NCBI GenBank assembly: GCA_934292955.1
Contig: CAKQXZ010000008.1
Span: 1-47,446, forward strand
Origin: an uncultured Clostridia bacterium
GTDB lineage: Bacteria; Bacillota_A; Clostridia; Christensenellales; Borkfalkiaceae
Direction: 5' to 3'
DNA: 47,446 nucleotides
A program made the position numbers and the translations under genes. Under the pieces are notes generated by a model that saw only the letters and a program-made list of their open reading frames with translations, had not been told where the DNA came from and searched no databases. Below, in pieces: positions 7,847 to 17,738 of this stretch. How positions within the stretch are numbered: position 1 is the stretch's first letter; every line of letters starts with the position of its first letter.

Positions 7847-8275
7847 ATGAAAATCACTGTTATAAACGGAGTCAATCTCAATATGTTGGGCAAGCGCGAA
7901 CCCGATATTTACGGGGCTGATTCGCTTGAGCAAATAAATAAAAAAATTGCGGAGTTCTGCAAGAACAAAAACGTCGAAGTCGAGTTTTTTCAAAGCAATA
8001 TCGAAGGCGAAATCTGCACAAAAATTCAGGAGTGCGATTTGGACGGAATAGTTCTCAACGCGGGCGCATATACGCATTACAGCATTGCTATCCGCGACGC
8101 TATCGCATCGGTTAAAACACCCGTTGTGGAAGTGCATATTTCAAACCTTTTCGCGCGCGAAGAGTTCCGCCAAAAAAGCGTGATTGCAGACGTTTGCGCG
8201 GGTACCGTCGTAGGGTTCGGCATAAAAGGATATCTGCTTGCGATAGACAGTTTTCTTATCGGTTCGGATCTTTAA
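7847..8275 (+). CDS. aroQ: 3-dehydroquinate dehydratase, type II
   Basis: This 142-residue protein is typical of the dodecameric type II dehydroquinases, which dehydrate 3-dehydroquinate to 3-dehydroshikimate. Visible motifs are [17 protein letters not shown] (with the flexible-loop Arg and the active-site Tyr), NAGAYTHYS and [20 protein letters not shown] precedes the ATG at good spacing. It lies 64 bases after the fused aroA-aroE gene and supplies the substrate of the dehydrogenase half of that protein. Confidence 0.97.
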   Translation: MKITVINGVNLNMLGKREPDIYGADSLEQINKKIAEFCKNKNVEVEFFQSNIEGEICTKIQECDLDGIVLNAGAYTHYSIAIRDAIASVKTPVVEVHISNLFAREEFRQKSVIADVCAGTVVGFGIKGYLLAIDSFLIGSDL

Positions 8276-8409
8276 TCGGCGGATATTAAATTATCGACAT
8301 AAAAACAAAGCGAACAATCTCTCATATTAACCGTATTGTAACAAAACGGCGGTTATAATTAAAATAACGGTGCGGTCGCGCGGGTCTGAATCGGGGCGGC
8401 AAAACAATT

Positions 8410-8979
8410 ATGAATATAGTGTTAACGGGAATGAGTGGAAGCGGAAAAAGTACGTTCGGCAAGTATTGTTCCGAACTGCTGAATATGCCGATAATCGACT
8501 TGGACGGCGAGATTTGCAGAAAATACGGCGGTAGCATACCCGCTATTTTCGCCGCCGGCGGAGAAAAGTTTTTCCGCGAACTTGAACTTAACGAAGCGCT
8601 GACGGCGGCAAGCCTTTCAAATGTAATAATAGCGACGGGCGGCGGCACGGTACTAAGCGAAGAAGGCATGAACGCGCTTAAAAAAAGCGGGCTGGTGGTC
8701 TATCTTAACTGCGACGCGGACACGCTTTGCAAACGGCTCGAATGCGCTACCGACGAACGCCCTATGCTCGATAACGAAAACACGCTCGAGCAGAATATAG
8801 AAAAAATGCTTAGCGAACGCGAAGAACTGTATTATCGTTACGCCGATATAGTGCTTAACGAAAGTCAGGTTTTAGCAAGCAGAAATCTTCTCGATTCGCC
8901 GCTTACCGATCAGTTGGGCGCGCTGTATCTCGAGCTCGTGCTTAAACTCGAAAAGAAAGTGTATGCGAAGTTCTGTTGA
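8410..8979 (+). CDS. aroK: Shikimate kinase
   Basis: A 189-residue P-loop kinase with Walker A GMSGSGKST (residues 7-15), DLD for shikimate and magnesium binding, GGGTVL for the substrate glycines, and DERPML in the lid. It phosphorylates shikimate at O3, making the substrate of the EPSP synthase half of the upstream fusion. A 134-base gap separates it from aroQ, and it lies 12 bases before the next ABC transporter gene, so it may be co-transcribed with that gene. About 20 extra C-terminal residues are present compared with short AroK proteins. Confidence 0.95.
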   Translation: MNIVLTGMSGSGKSTFGKYCSELLNMPIIDLDGEICRKYGGSIPAIFAAGGEKFFRELELNEALTAASLSNVIIATGGGTVLSEEGMNALKKSGLVVYLNCDADTLCKRLECATDERPMLDNENTLEQNIEKMLSEREELYYRYADIVLNESQVLASRNLLDSPLTDQLGALYLELVLKLEKKVYAKFC

Positions 8980-8991
8980 ACGGGAGAAAAA

Positions 8992-11688
8992 ATGATAGAA
9001 TTAAAATCGATAACCAAAGTTTATCAGACAAAAGAATCGACCATGGTGAACGCGCTGAACGGCGTTTCTGTGTCTTTCCGCGAAAGCGAATTCGTGAGTA
9101 TTCTCGGTCCGTCGGGATGCGGCAAAACCACGTTACTCAACATTATCGGCGGGCTGGATTCGTATACTTCGGGCGAACTCTCGGTCGACGGAAAACCCAC
9201 TTCGTCTTTCGGCGACAGGGAATGGGATAGTTACCGCAACAACAGAATAGGTTTCGTTTTTCAAAGTTACAATCTAATCATGCATCTGTCGGTTCTGCAG
9301 AACGTGGAACTTGCGCTGACCTTATCGGGCGCAGACAGTATGACGAGAAAAAGAAAGGCTATGGCTGCGCTCGACCGCGTAGGGCTTGCAAATCACTTAC
9401 GTAAAAAACCGTCCGAACTATCGGGCGGCGAAATGCAGCGTGTCGCAATCGCAAGGGCAATAGTCAACGATCCGCAGGTCATTCTTGCCGACGAACCGAC
9501 GGGCGCGCTTGACAGCAAGAACAGCGTTCAGGTTATGGATTTGCTTAAAGACATCGCGCGCGACAGACTTGTAATTATGGTCACGCATAACGATTCGCTT
9601 GCAATGTCTTACTCCACGAGAATTATTAAACTTTACGACGGAAAAATCGTTTCCGACAGTAATCCGTTTACCCCCGAAAATAACGAAAAGTCGGGCTATA
9701 AGTCCGATATCGGCACAAAACGCAACAAAAACAATCAGAAAACAAACAAAAAAGAAAAGCCTGTAATGTCAAAATCGGGCGAAAACAAATTCGATAATAA
9801 AAACAAAAAAACTTCGATGAATTTCGGCGTTGCCCTGTCGCTGAGTTTCAGAAACCTTATGACGAAAAAAGCGCGTACGAGTCTTACGGCGGTTGCCGCG
9901 TCCATCGGAATCGTTGGGCTTGCGCTCGTGCTTGCGCTGTTTAACGGGCTTAATACTTTTTTGGATAAAGTGCAGTACGACACGTTGTCTTCTTATCCGA
10001 TGACGGTTACGACCAGTACGACGAGCGACTATACCGAATATATTTCGATTATAACCGACAGCGACAATTACAAATCCAATCCGGATAAAAAAGACAAAAT
10101 TTTCGTAAGCCATCTCATGACAAGGTTGAGAGAAGCTACCATACGCAACAAAATCACCAAAGAGTACGTCGAATATGTAGAGAACGCGCCAAAGGAATAT
10201 CTGCGCGATCTCGGCTACTACTACGGCACGGGCATGAATGTGTATAAAAAGACGGTTGCTATCGATACCGGCGTTTCGCAGCCCAAAGACGTTATAGTCA
10301 ATAACGTAAAAGTTCAGGTTTCCGACTATTTCAAACAACTTGTCGGCGACGAAGAATTTGTAAGAAAGCAGTACGATCTCGTTGCTGGAAAGTATCCGAC
10401 AAAAAAGGACGAACTCGTGCTTGTTCTCGATAAAAACAACCGTATCACCGACGCAATGCTGACCGCCTTTCTTATGGACGTCAACGCGACGCGAAAGGAC
10501 GAGAACGGAAAATTCTTAGTCGATTCTTACGATTACGAAGATTTTTTAGGCAAGTACGACGAAAACGGCAAGTGGCAAGAAAGTATTTTCGGCGTGTTCA
10601 CTCTCGCATTAAATAACGGATTGTACGGATCCGAAGAAGTTTCGCTCGACACCGATTATTACAAAAAACAAGAAAAATCTTTTTACGATACAGTTCGCGG
10701 CGACGAAACATACCCCGGCAGCGGCAAGTACGATAATTACGGCGAATCGGTGGCAAACGTAATAGTAAATGCGCTTAAAGGCATGGGTTTGACTTCTTTG
10801 CCTGCGTGCTACAACGGTAAAACGGGCGAAGGCAATACGCTCGAACTTAAGATCGTGGGGATTTTACGCCTTAACGAACAGACGACCACGGGCTGCATGG
10901 GGCTTTATCCTATCGGTTACACGTCCGAACTTACAGAATATATAAACGAGCAGAACGAACGCTCGACGGTAGTTATCGCTCAGCAGAAAGAAAACGCCAA
11001 ATTAAACGACGGCGACGATTCGACGGGCTGCCGCAAAGTTACGGCGGATCCTACCAAAAAGGACGCGTATATTACCAACGAAGCGGGCGTTATTTCGCAA
11101 ATGAAAACGCTCGGTTATGCCGAACTTCCCACAAAAATAGAGTTTTACGCAAAAGATTTTCAGAGTAAACTCAAACTCAAACAGTACCTTGCCGAATGGA
11201 ACGACAAGCCCGAAGTAACCGAGAGCATTCTCGTAACCGACCTTGCGGGCACCGTTATAGACGTGTTAAAAACGTTTATCGACGCGATTACGGGTATCTT
11301 ACTGTCGCTTACGGCAATTTCGCTGCTGGTTGCGGCGATTATGATAGCGGTCATCACTTACGTTTCGGTAATAGAACGCACGCGGGAGATAGGAATTTTG
11401 CGCTCGATAGGGGCAAGCAAAAAAGACGTTTCGTCGGTATTCAATGCCGAAACGATTATAATAGGTCTTATATCGGGCGTAACTGGCGTACTTATCGCGG
11501 CGATACTGCAAATTCCGCTCAACGCAATACTGCTTAACTACACGGGCATTTCTTCGCTTGCGGTGCTGTCGCCGTTGTCCGCGCTTATACTTATTATGGT
11601 TAGCGTGGTCATAACGCTTGTTGCGGGGTTGATACCCGCGCTTATGGCTGCCAAACGCGACCCGGTTAAAGCACTCCGCGCAGACTAA
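8992..11688 (+). CDS. MacB-like ABC transporter, fused ATPase and permease
   Basis: The 898-residue protein joins an ATPase (residues 1-230: [24 protein letters not shown]) to an FtsX/MacB-type permease. One membrane segment lies at about 293-318, a large extracytoplasmic part covers about 320-760, and three membrane segments follow near 768-792, 819-843 and 861-885. A Lys/Asn-rich linker (230-285) joins the halves. This architecture works by mechanotransmission rather than simple transport and in Firmicutes often handles antimicrobial peptides or envelope stress; the substrate here is unknown. GGGAG precedes the ATG. It follows aroK by 12 bases and precedes the ECF genes. Confidence 0.9.
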   Translation: MIELKSITKVYQTKESTMVNALNGVSVSFRESEFVSILGPSGCGKTTLLNIIGGLDSYTSGELSVDGKPTSSFGDREWDSYRNNRIGFVFQSYNLIMHLSVLQNVELALTLSGADSMTRKRKAMAALDRVGLANHLRKKPSELSGGEMQRVAIARAIVNDPQVILADEPTGALDSKNSVQVMDLLKDIARDRLVIMVTHNDSLAMSYSTRIIKLYDGKIVSDSNPFTPENNEKSGYKSDIGTKRNKNNQKTNKKEKPVMSKSGENKFDNKNKKTSMNFGVALSLSFRNLMTKKARTSLTAVAASIGIVGLALVLALFNGLNTFLDKVQYDTLSSYPMTVTTSTTSDYTEYISIITDSDNYKSNPDKKDKIFVSHLMTRLREATIRNKITKEYVEYVENAPKEYLRDLGYYYGTGMNVYKKTVAIDTGVSQPKDVIVNNVKVQVSDYFKQLVGDEEFVRKQYDLVAGKYPTKKDELVLVLDKNNRITDAMLTAFLMDVNATRKDENGKFLVDSYDYEDFLGKYDENGKWQESIFGVFTLALNNGLYGSEEVSLDTDYYKKQEKSFYDTVRGDETYPGSGKYDNYGESVANVIVNALKGMGLTSLPACYNGKTGEGNTLELKIVGILRLNEQTTTGCMGLYPIGYTSELTEYINEQNERSTVVIAQQKENAKLNDGDDSTGCRKVTADPTKKDAYITNEAGVISQMKTLGYAELPTKIEFYAKDFQSKLKLKQYLAEWNDKPEVTESILVTDLAGTVIDVLKTFIDAITGILLSLTAISLLVAAIMIAVITYVSVIERTREIGILRSIGASKKDVSSVFNAETIIIGLISGVTGVLIAAILQIPLNAILLNYTGISSLAVLSPLSALILIMVSVVITLVAGLIPALMAAKRDPVKALRAD

Positions 11689-11724
11689 AACAATTCAGAC
11701 GACTTAATTTAAGGAATTTAACTT

Positions 11725-12558
11725 ATGCAGGCAATAAAATTCGATAACGTGAGTTTTTCATACGACGAAAAAGTGAAAGTCGTGGACGGACTCTCCCTTG
11801 AGATTGAAAAGGGGGAGTTTGTTGCCGTTGTCGGAAGAAACGGCAGCGGAAAAAGCACGGTTGCCAAACTTATAAACGGACTGCTCACGCCCGATTCGGG
11901 GCAGGTAACGGTAGACGGAATCGATACCGCAAAAACCGACGATATTTTTTCGGTGCGCAGTAAGGTCGGTATGGTCTTTCAGAACCCCGATAATCAGATG
12001 GTTGCCACCATTGTCGAAGACGACGTAGCGTTCGGACCCGAAAACTTGGGCGTCGAACGCGGCGAGATAGGCAGAAGAATAGATTTTGCGCTCGACTCGG
12101 CCGGCATTTCCGCTTTCCGCGACAGGGCGTCGAGCGAACTTTCGGGCGGGCAGAAACAGCGCGTGGCGATAGCCGGCGTGCTTGCCATGAATCCCGAAAT
12201 TCTTATTTTCGACGAAGCGACTTCTATGCTCGACCCGTTGGGGCGCAAAGAAGTTATGGACGTAATAAAAAAACTCAACAAAGAAAAGGGCATGACCATA
12301 CTTATAGTCACGCACTATATGGACGAAGCGACCGACGCCGACAGAGTAATCGTATTCGATAGCGGCAGGGCGGTTTTTTCGGGAACACCGAGAGAAGTTT
12401 TTTCAAGAGAAGACGATCTTATAAAGTGCGGGCTTTGTCTGCCCAACGCGACCTATATTTTTAACAGGCTGAAAGAACGCGGAGTTGTGGGCGGCGACGT
12501 TGTGCTGACCGAAGAAGAACTGGAGAAAAGATTATGCGAATATTATCGGAAGGGTTGA
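11725..12558 (+). CDS. ecfA1: ECF transporter ATPase EcfA1
   Basis: This 277-residue ABC ATPase has Walker A GRNGSGKST, Q-loop FQNPDNQ (the EcfA-type NPDNQ), signature ELSGGQKQR and Walker B ILIFDEATSMLDP. EcfA1 and EcfA2 form the ATP-hydrolysing pair of group II energy-coupling factor transporters, which power several vitamin-binding S components. AAGGAA precedes the ATG. Its 3' end overlaps ecfA2 by 25 bases. No S component is visible in the window, so the imported vitamins cannot be named. Confidence 0.96.
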   Translation: MQAIKFDNVSFSYDEKVKVVDGLSLEIEKGEFVAVVGRNGSGKSTVAKLINGLLTPDSGQVTVDGIDTAKTDDIFSVRSKVGMVFQNPDNQMVATIVEDDVAFGPENLGVERGEIGRRIDFALDSAGISAFRDRASSELSGGQKQRVAIAGVLAMNPEILIFDEATSMLDPLGRKEVMDVIKKLNKEKGMTILIVTHYMDEATDADRVIVFDSGRAVFSGTPREVFSREDDLIKCGLCLPNATYIFNRLKERGVVGGDVVLTEEELEKRLCEYYRKG

Positions 12559-13394
12559 GTTTTTCTTACGATCCCAAGTCAAAACATAAAACTTACGCGC
12601 TCGAAAATCTTAATCTTACAATCGAAGAAGGCGAGTTTTTCGGCATAATCGGGCAGACGGGCAGCGGCAAATCCACCTTTATTCAGCACCTTAACGCGCT
12701 TATCCCCGTGCAGGAAGGTAAACTGTTTATCGGCGATTTTGATTTAAGACCGAAACAAAAAGGCTATAAAAAACAGCTTAAAACGCTGAGAAGTCGTGTG
12801 GGTATGGTTTTTCAGTACCCCGAATATCAACTTTTTGCAGATACCGTGTTTAACGACGTGGCTTTCGGCGTTAACAACTTTTTTCCGAACTTAGGTAAAG
12901 AAGAAGTTGCCGGGCGCGTGCGCCTTGCGTTAACCGCCGTAGGTCTTGACTATGACGAAGTTAAAGACAGATCGCCTTTCGATCTTTCAGGCGGGCAGAA
13001 ACGCCGCGTCGCAATAGCCGGCGTGCTTGCGACCGAGCCCGATATACTCGTACTCGACGAGCCTGTCGCGGGGCTCGATCCCGTCGGCAAAACTACGCTC
13101 ATGAACCTGCTGCATTCTATTTCGTCGCCTACAAGAACTATCGTAATCGTATCGCATGACATGAACGAAGTGTGCGAAAACTGTTCGCGTATCGCCGTTT
13201 TCGAAGACGGAAAAATCAAAAACTCGGGTACGCCCGAAGAAGTTTTTTCTGATTTTTCGCTCCATTTAAGGCTTGAACTGCCGCTTGTGGCAAAGGTTAA
13301 AAACGCGCTTGAAAAGGTAGGGTGCAAACTCGACTGCAAACTTAAAACGCAGGATTTAATCGACGAAATAACTGACAAATTCAAGAACAGGTAA
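12534..13394 (+). CDS. ecfA2: ECF transporter ATPase EcfA2
   Basis: This 286-residue second ECF ATPase shows GQTGSGKST, FQYPEYQLF (the YPEYQLF Q-loop that distinguishes EcfA2 from EcfA1), DLSGGQKRR and ILVLDEPVAGLDP. It pairs with EcfA1 and binds the coupling helices of EcfT. GGAG lies shortly before the ATG inside the end of ecfA1, so translation is coupled. The C-terminal 60 residues are the usual EcfA dimerisation extension. Confidence 0.96.
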   Translation: MRILSEGLSFSYDPKSKHKTYALENLNLTIEEGEFFGIIGQTGSGKSTFIQHLNALIPVQEGKLFIGDFDLRPKQKGYKKQLKTLRSRVGMVFQYPEYQLFADTVFNDVAFGVNNFFPNLGKEEVAGRVRLALTAVGLDYDEVKDRSPFDLSGGQKRRVAIAGVLATEPDILVLDEPVAGLDPVGKTTLMNLLHSISSPTRTIVIVSHDMNEVCENCSRIAVFEDGKIKNSGTPEEVFSDFSLHLRLELPLVAKVKNALEKVGCKLDCKLKTQDLIDEITDKFKNR

Positions 13395-13433
13395 TTCACT
13401 TGAAACAATAGCGAATATCAAACTGAAACAGTC

Positions 13434-13449
13434 GATAATCGACTTATAG
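13434..13449 (+). repeat. Dispersed intergenic motif, copy 2
   Basis: An exact GATAATCGACTTATAG lies between ecfA2 and ecfT. Flanking GTC and GAC are complementary, and TTTTT follows six bases later. Confidence 0.9.
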
Positions 13450-13482
13450 ACCGACTTTTTATTTATTTTTATTAACTTTTAC

Positions 13483-14301
13483 ATGCTTAAAGGAATATCT
13501 TTCGGGCAGTATTACAAAACGAAATCGTTCGTGCATTCTATGGACGCGCGCGTAAAACTGCTCATACTAATTGCATATCTCGTAGTCGTATTTTTAGTTA
13601 AGAACTTTTACGGATTTGTCGCCGTGGGCGTATTCATTCTTGCCGCGGTGATCTTTTCGCGTGTGCCGGTAATTAAAGTTTTAAGAAGTCTGAAATCGAT
13701 ATTCTTCCTTATTCTGTTTACGGTAATACTGAACTTGCTGTTTTTCGGCGGCGACGGCAACGTCGTAATTACATTGTGGTCGCTTAAAATTACCGATAAA
13801 GCTTTGTATTTTTCGGCGTTTATGGCGCTAAGGCTTATCTTTTTGGTGTTCGGCAGTTCGATTTTAACGCTTACGACCACCCCGGTAGAACTTACCGACG
13901 GCATAGAAAGCCTTTTATATCCGTTAAAACTCGTGCGCTTTCCCGTGCATGAACTCGCGCTTATAATGAGTATCGCGTTGCGGTTCATTCCGACAATCGC
14001 CGAAGAAACCGAAAGGGTTATGAACGCGCAGAAAGCGCGCGGCGCAAATTTCGATACGGGCGGACCGTTCTCTAAAGTAAAAGCTATGATTCCCGTGCTT
14101 ATTCCGCTGCTTGTCGGTTCATTCCGCCGCGCCGAAGAGTTGGGTGACGCAATGGACGCTCGTTGCTATAACGGCAGTAAAAACAGAACGCGCTACAAAA
14201 AACTTAAACCCACTTTCCGCGATCCTATCGCCGTTGTGTTCTACGGCGCAATGCTTGCCGTCGTAATTATTCTTAACAATCGGTTCGGAGCAATTGTATG
14301 A
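13483..14301 (+). CDS. ecfT: ECF transporter transmembrane subunit EcfT
   Basis: The 272-residue membrane protein starts in the family manner (MLKGISFGQYY..SFVHSMDARVKL) and has about five membrane segments. The two coupling motifs are present, KARG in MNAQKARGANFDTG and DARCY in AMDARCYNG; these dock into EcfA1 and EcfA2. It transmits ATP hydrolysis to the vitamin-binding S component. No ribosome binding site is visible before the ATG, and 88 bases including a dispersed motif separate it from ecfA2, which is unusual for this gene set. Its stop overlaps the truA start. Confidence 0.94.
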   Translation: MLKGISFGQYYKTKSFVHSMDARVKLLILIAYLVVVFLVKNFYGFVAVGVFILAAVIFSRVPVIKVLRSLKSIFFLILFTVILNLLFFGGDGNVVITLWSLKITDKALYFSAFMALRLIFLVFGSSILTLTTTPVELTDGIESLLYPLKLVRFPVHELALIMSIALRFIPTIAEETERVMNAQKARGANFDTGGPFSKVKAMIPVLIPLLVGSFRRAEELGDAMDARCYNGSKNRTRYKKLKPTFRDPIAVVFYGAMLAVVIILNNRFGAIV

Positions 14302-15053
14302 GAGTTGTTCTTGTCTTACAATATCACGGAAAAGATTTTTGCGGCTGGCAGATTCAGCCGGGGCTGCGCACCGTTCAGCAGGTCGTAGAAGACGCGATTT
14401 TTTCGCTTACGGGCAAAAAGAGCAGCGTTATCGGCAGCGGCAGAACGGACAGCGGCGTGCATGCTTTGTGTCAGGTCGCGCATTTCGATACAGACTTTTC
14501 GGGCATTCCCGCCGACCGTTACAGTTTCGCGCTTAACATTATTCTTCCGCCCGACGTAAAAGTTATAAAAAGTTTTTCGGCTCCCAAAGGGTTTCACGCA
14601 AGGTATTCGGCAAAGCGCAAGACTTACAGATATTCGTTTTATGTAAGCGACTGTACTTTGCCTATGTACGACGACCGCGCGTTGCAGGTTTATAAAGTCG
14701 ATTCCGAAAAAATGAAAGAAGGTGCGAAATATATCGTCGGCGAGCATGATTTCAGGTGCTTTCTTGCCGCCAACAGCGACGTTACCGATACTGTAAGGCG
14801 TGTATATTCGTGCAAAGCGGAAAAGCGCGGCAGATTTATCGACGTAACCGTTTGCGGCAACGGCTTTCTGTATAATATGGTAAGAACAATTGCCGGCACT
14901 TTATATTTCGCGGGCATAGGCAAATTCCCACCCGAATATATAAAGATTATAATCGACGGCAAAGACCGCGAACTTGCGGGCAAAACTCTCGCCGCCAAAG
15001 GTCTTACTTTGGTAAACGTACAATATAAAGAATTTTCCGCAGACGAATTTTAA
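14298..15053 (+). CDS. truA: tRNA pseudouridine(38-40) synthase TruA
   Basis: At 251 residues this is normal length. The catalytic Asp51 sits in GSGRTDSGVHA, and YHGKDFCGWQIQP, FHARYSAKRKTYRY and FLYNMVRTIAGTL are typical TruA segments. It isomerises uridines 38-40 in the tRNA anticodon arm. The ATG overlaps the ecfT stop (ATGA), the usual ecfA1-ecfA2-ecfT-truA order of Firmicutes; the ribosomal genes rplM and rpsI that often follow are absent here. Confidence 0.97.
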   Translation: MRVVLVLQYHGKDFCGWQIQPGLRTVQQVVEDAIFSLTGKKSSVIGSGRTDSGVHALCQVAHFDTDFSGIPADRYSFALNIILPPDVKVIKSFSAPKGFHARYSAKRKTYRYSFYVSDCTLPMYDDRALQVYKVDSEKMKEGAKYIVGEHDFRCFLAANSDVTDTVRRVYSCKAEKRGRFIDVTVCGNGFLYNMVRTIAGTLYFAGIGKFPPEYIKIIIDGKDRELAGKTLAAKGLTLVNVQYKEFSADEF

Positions 15054-15060
15054 CATAACA

Positions 15061-15100
15061 AAAAACAGACCGTGACGTATATAAGGCGCGGTCTGTTTTT
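15061..15100 (+). terminator. Terminator after truA
   Basis: A perfect 12-base stem, AAAAACAGACCG / CGGTCTGTTTTT, has a 16-base loop and a terminal T run. Confidence 0.93.
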
Positions 15101-15114
15101 TATAAAAAGTCAAT

Positions 15115-15130
15115 CTATAAGTCGATTATC
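15115..15130 (-). repeat. Dispersed intergenic motif, copy 3
   Basis: An exact GATAATCGACTTATAG on the minus strand lies between two convergent terminators. GACTTTTT follows on the minus strand. Confidence 0.9.
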
Positions 15131-15145
15131 AATACATTTATATAA

Positions 15146-15177
15146 AAAAACAACGCCGAAAAATCAGCGTTGTTTTT
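15146..15177 (-). terminator. Terminator of the nucleotidase gene
   Basis: The perfect 11-base stem AAAAACAACGC / GCGTTGTTTTT lies 15 bases beyond the minus-strand stop codon. The A and T runs on both sides allow function in either direction. Confidence 0.88.
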
Positions 15178-15191
15178 ATATAATTATTCTT

Positions 15192-16811
15192 TTAATTCCA
15201 ATTTACTTTGCCGATATGCGGGGCGGAGTTATAATCCCATTTATCGCCCGCCAAGCCGCATAATTTTACGTCTTCTACAAGCAGATCGCGCAGCATAACG
15301 TCGGTTTTTACCGCAGTCTTGACGTAATCCAGATAGGGTGTAAAATAACTGCCCGTGTAAACGTAGTCTATTATCGCAACGGTGTAGTAGTTTTCGTCGT
15401 CTTTAAGGTCGTAAAAACTCTTTGCGCCGTCTTTTATGCCGTAATAGTTATGGTCGCCTTGCTCTGTGTAATATTTATACAAACCTTTACCTTGCATTTC
15501 TATAACGTACATCGCGTTGTCGAACGGAACGATTTTATAAAGCGCGTCTTCTTTGATATCTTTGTTTGCCGTAATGTCGCCGGTGGAGCGGATTCCGCCC
15601 GTGTTAGAGCAGGAGTAGTCCGCTTCAAACGCGTTAAGCATAACGTTTCCGACGTAACCGTATAAATCCGATCTGCTTCTTACCGTCTTTGCCGAAGTTG
15701 CTAAGACGGGCAGCGAATCTATGAGTTTCGTGCGATATTCTCTTATGGTGTTTTCTACCGTACTGTCGTATGCGTAGTCGCTATTCGTTATCTTTCTGTA
15801 CCCCGAAGAAGTGTACTCGATTGTGCCGTTTTCGGTGCTATAGGTCAACTTTATGTATGCAAACGCATCGTTGTTCGAGCCGCCCTGAACGCAAGGAACG
15901 TTTATTCCGTCGTCGCGCGTAATTTCATGTTCGTAGGTTGAATGAGTATGTCCGTTGAACACTACGTCTATAAGATAATCGCCGTTGTCGTTAAGATTGA
16001 CGAATTCTTCGTTGTAATCGTCGCCGTTATGAATGTTAAGCGAAATAATTTCCGCGCCGTCCGCTTTAAGGTCAAGCGCGACTTCTTTAACTCTGTCCAC
16101 AACGTACTCTTTGCGTAAAGAATAATCGGCGATTCTTGCGGATAAAATAGAGTTTTCAAGCGGACCGATAACGCCTATAAGTCCTACTTTAACGCCCGAT
16201 TTTTCCACTATCGTGCTGTTTATAACGTTATCGTCGTCATAAATATCCGAAATATATTTTTCTTCCGACTTTTTATATACGTTTGCGGTAACAAGCGGGA
16301 AATTCGCTTCGCCGTTGCTCTCGTCGCCGTCGAAATAAGCGAGAATAGTGTCAAGTCCCCAGTCGAACTCGTGATTGCCTATACCCATTCCGTCAAAGCG
16401 CATATCGTTCATCGCTTCTATCACCGCGCGACCGTGGCTCATGTTGGATATCGCCGTACCCTGAAACATATCTCCGTTGCCGAAAAGTATGATATCGTCG
16501 CGCACGTCCTTGCCGACTTTTCCGTAGTTTTCAGACATTTTATCTATAACAGCAGCCGTGTTCGATAAGCCGTTTTTGCCGTTTTCGTCCTGTTCTATCG
16601 ACCCGTGAATGTCGTTTATGGAAACGAAAATCAGGTCTTTTTCTGTGCTTTCGTCCGAGACCCCGCCCGAAGAATCGGGTGTTCCTTGCGAAGACGTGTC
16701 ATTGCCGGGGAGTGAAGATTGATCGCCGCTTGTCGTATCGCAGGCAACTATGCCGAGAGTCGCCGTTACCGCAAGAACGACCGCAACGAGTTTTAGTATT
16801 ATGTTTTTCAT
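15192..16811 (-). CDS. Lipoprotein 5'-nucleotidase / metallophosphatase (UshA-like)
   Basis: The 539-residue precursor has a lipoprotein signal peptide with lipobox IVAC (Cys24) and a Ser/Gly/Asp-rich tether to about residue 58. The calcineurin-type phosphoesterase domain shows NDIHG, GNGDMFQG, GNHEFDWG and FNGHTH, the dinuclear metal ligands. The C-terminal 5'-nucleotidase domain includes NTGGIRSTGDI and a PFDN segment. It should hydrolyse nucleotides or related phosphoesters outside the membrane and feed nucleoside and phosphate uptake; exact substrate unknown. AGGAG precedes the ATG, and a consensus promoter lies 52 bases upstream. Confidence 0.93.
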   Translation of the reverse strand: MKNIILKLVAVVLAVTATLGIVACDTTSGDQSSLPGNDTSSQGTPDSSGGVSDESTEKDLIFVSINDIHGSIEQDENGKNGLSNTAAVIDKMSENYGKVGKDVRDDIILFGNGDMFQGTAISNMSHGRAVIEAMNDMRFDGMGIGNHEFDWGLDTILAYFDGDESNGEANFPLVTANVYKKSEEKYISDIYDDDNVINSTIVEKSGVKVGLIGVIGPLENSILSARIADYSLRKEYVVDRVKEVALDLKADGAEIISLNIHNGDDYNEEFVNLNDNGDYLIDVVFNGHTHSTYEHEITRDDGINVPCVQGGSNNDAFAYIKLTYSTENGTIEYTSSGYRKITNSDYAYDSTVENTIREYRTKLIDSLPVLATSAKTVRSRSDLYGYVGNVMLNAFEADYSCSNTGGIRSTGDITANKDIKEDALYKIVPFDNAMYVIEMQGKGLYKYYTEQGDHNYYGIKDGAKSFYDLKDDENYYTVAIIDYVYTGSYFTPYLDYVKTAVKTDVMLRDLLVEDVKLCGLAGDKWDYNSAPHIGKVNWN

Positions 16812-16862
16812 ATTTCTCCTGTTCGGCGGTCAACGCATAACGCCGTAAGCCGCCCGATATTC

Positions 16863-16891
16863 ATTATAATACAGGGGGTAAAAATTGTCAA
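16863..16891 (-). promoter_or_regulatory. Consensus sigma-A promoter of the nucleotidase gene
   Basis: On the minus strand TTGACA (16891-16886) is exactly 17 bases from TATAAT (16868-16863): both hexamers are perfect and the spacing is optimal. Confidence 0.93.
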
Positions 16892-16959
16892 CAAATCAGA
16901 CCGACGCGCCGTTTTATTTATCTGACGCAAAATAAAAATATAAAAACGCCGTTTTTTAC

Positions 16960-16988
16960 TTGACTATTATCCGTTTATGCTTTACTAT
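16960..16988 (+). promoter_or_regulatory. Promoter of the TetR-ABC exporter operon
   Basis: TTGACT (16960-16965) is 17 bases from TACTAT (16983-16988). It is divergent from the nucleotidase promoter. Confidence 0.8.
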
Positions 16989-16992
16989 AACG

Positions 16993-17008
16993 TATGTTTT
17001 AGAACATA
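16993..17008 (+). promoter_or_regulatory. Likely TetR operator
   Basis: The inverted repeat TATGTT-TTAG-AACATA sits at the expected transcription start, 17 bases before the tetR ATG. Repressor binding there would block the operon's own promoter. The assignment to this TetR protein is inferred from position. Confidence 0.6.
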
Positions 17009-17025
17009 AAAAGGAGTGAAAGATT

Positions 17026-17709
17026 ATGCCGCCGAAACCAAAGTTCAGTAAAGAAGAAATAATCGAAAAGTCCATAGTTTTAATCGAAAAAAAGGGTACG
17101 GACGCATTGACTGCGCGCGAACTCGGAAAATATCTCGGCAGTTCGTCATGCCCCATATTCACGGTGTTTACCGATATGGAAGAACTGCGTGGGGCGGTAT
17201 GCGCAAGAGCTAAGCAGATTTTCGACGAATATATGGCTGTTGCCGAAAAATACGAGCCGACTTACAAAATGCGCGGGCTGCAATGGGTCAAGTTTTCGGC
17301 GGAACATCCGAAACTGTTTGAATTGTTGTTGATGCGTAAAACCGGAATTCATTCAAATATTATGAATGCCGTTAACGCTTTGCCGTTTGGAGCAGAGAAA
17401 GATATAGAACTCATAATGCGCGATTACAACGCCACAAGGGAGCAAGCCGAACGCCTTTTCGGGCAGATGTGGATTTACACGTTCGGTCTGTGCGTTATAA
17501 CGTCCAAAAACGTGTGCGATTTTTCTCTGCGCGAAGTATCCGATAAACTCGGCGAAATTTTCAACGGAATGGTTTACGTTATCAAAAACGTGCCGCAAAA
17601 GGTATATTCCGTTTTCCCTGCAGAAACAGGAACAGCCGATGTCGGCGAAAGACCCGATTTCAATAAGAGCGCAGACAACAATAACGGCGCAGACGATAAC
17701 AATAAGTAA
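17026..17709 (+). CDS. TetR-family transcriptional regulator
   Basis: The 227-residue protein has an N-terminal TetR helix-turn-helix (about residues 8-55: EEIIEKSIVLIEKKG, ALTARELGKYLG, PIFTVFTDMEEL) and a helical ligand-binding domain. The last 30 residues are an Asn/Asp-rich tail of low complexity. AAGGAG precedes the ATG. It is 29 bases upstream of an ABC exporter ATPase and preceded by an inverted repeat over its own start site, so it probably represses this operon and responds to an exported compound; the ligand is unknown. Confidence 0.9.
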   Translation: MPPKPKFSKEEIIEKSIVLIEKKGTDALTARELGKYLGSSSCPIFTVFTDMEELRGAVCARAKQIFDEYMAVAEKYEPTYKMRGLQWVKFSAEHPKLFELLLMRKTGIHSNIMNAVNALPFGAEKDIELIMRDYNATREQAERLFGQMWIYTFGLCVITSKNVCDFSLREVSDKLGEIFNGMVYVIKNVPQKVYSVFPAETGTADVGERPDFNKSADNNNGADDNNK

Positions 17710-17738
17710 TTATAACGACAAGAAGGAGTAAGTAATAT

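Noticed and set aside
8976..9230. A short plus-strand frame at the start of the MacB-like gene
   Set aside because: It overlaps the ABC ATPase in another frame and resembles no family.
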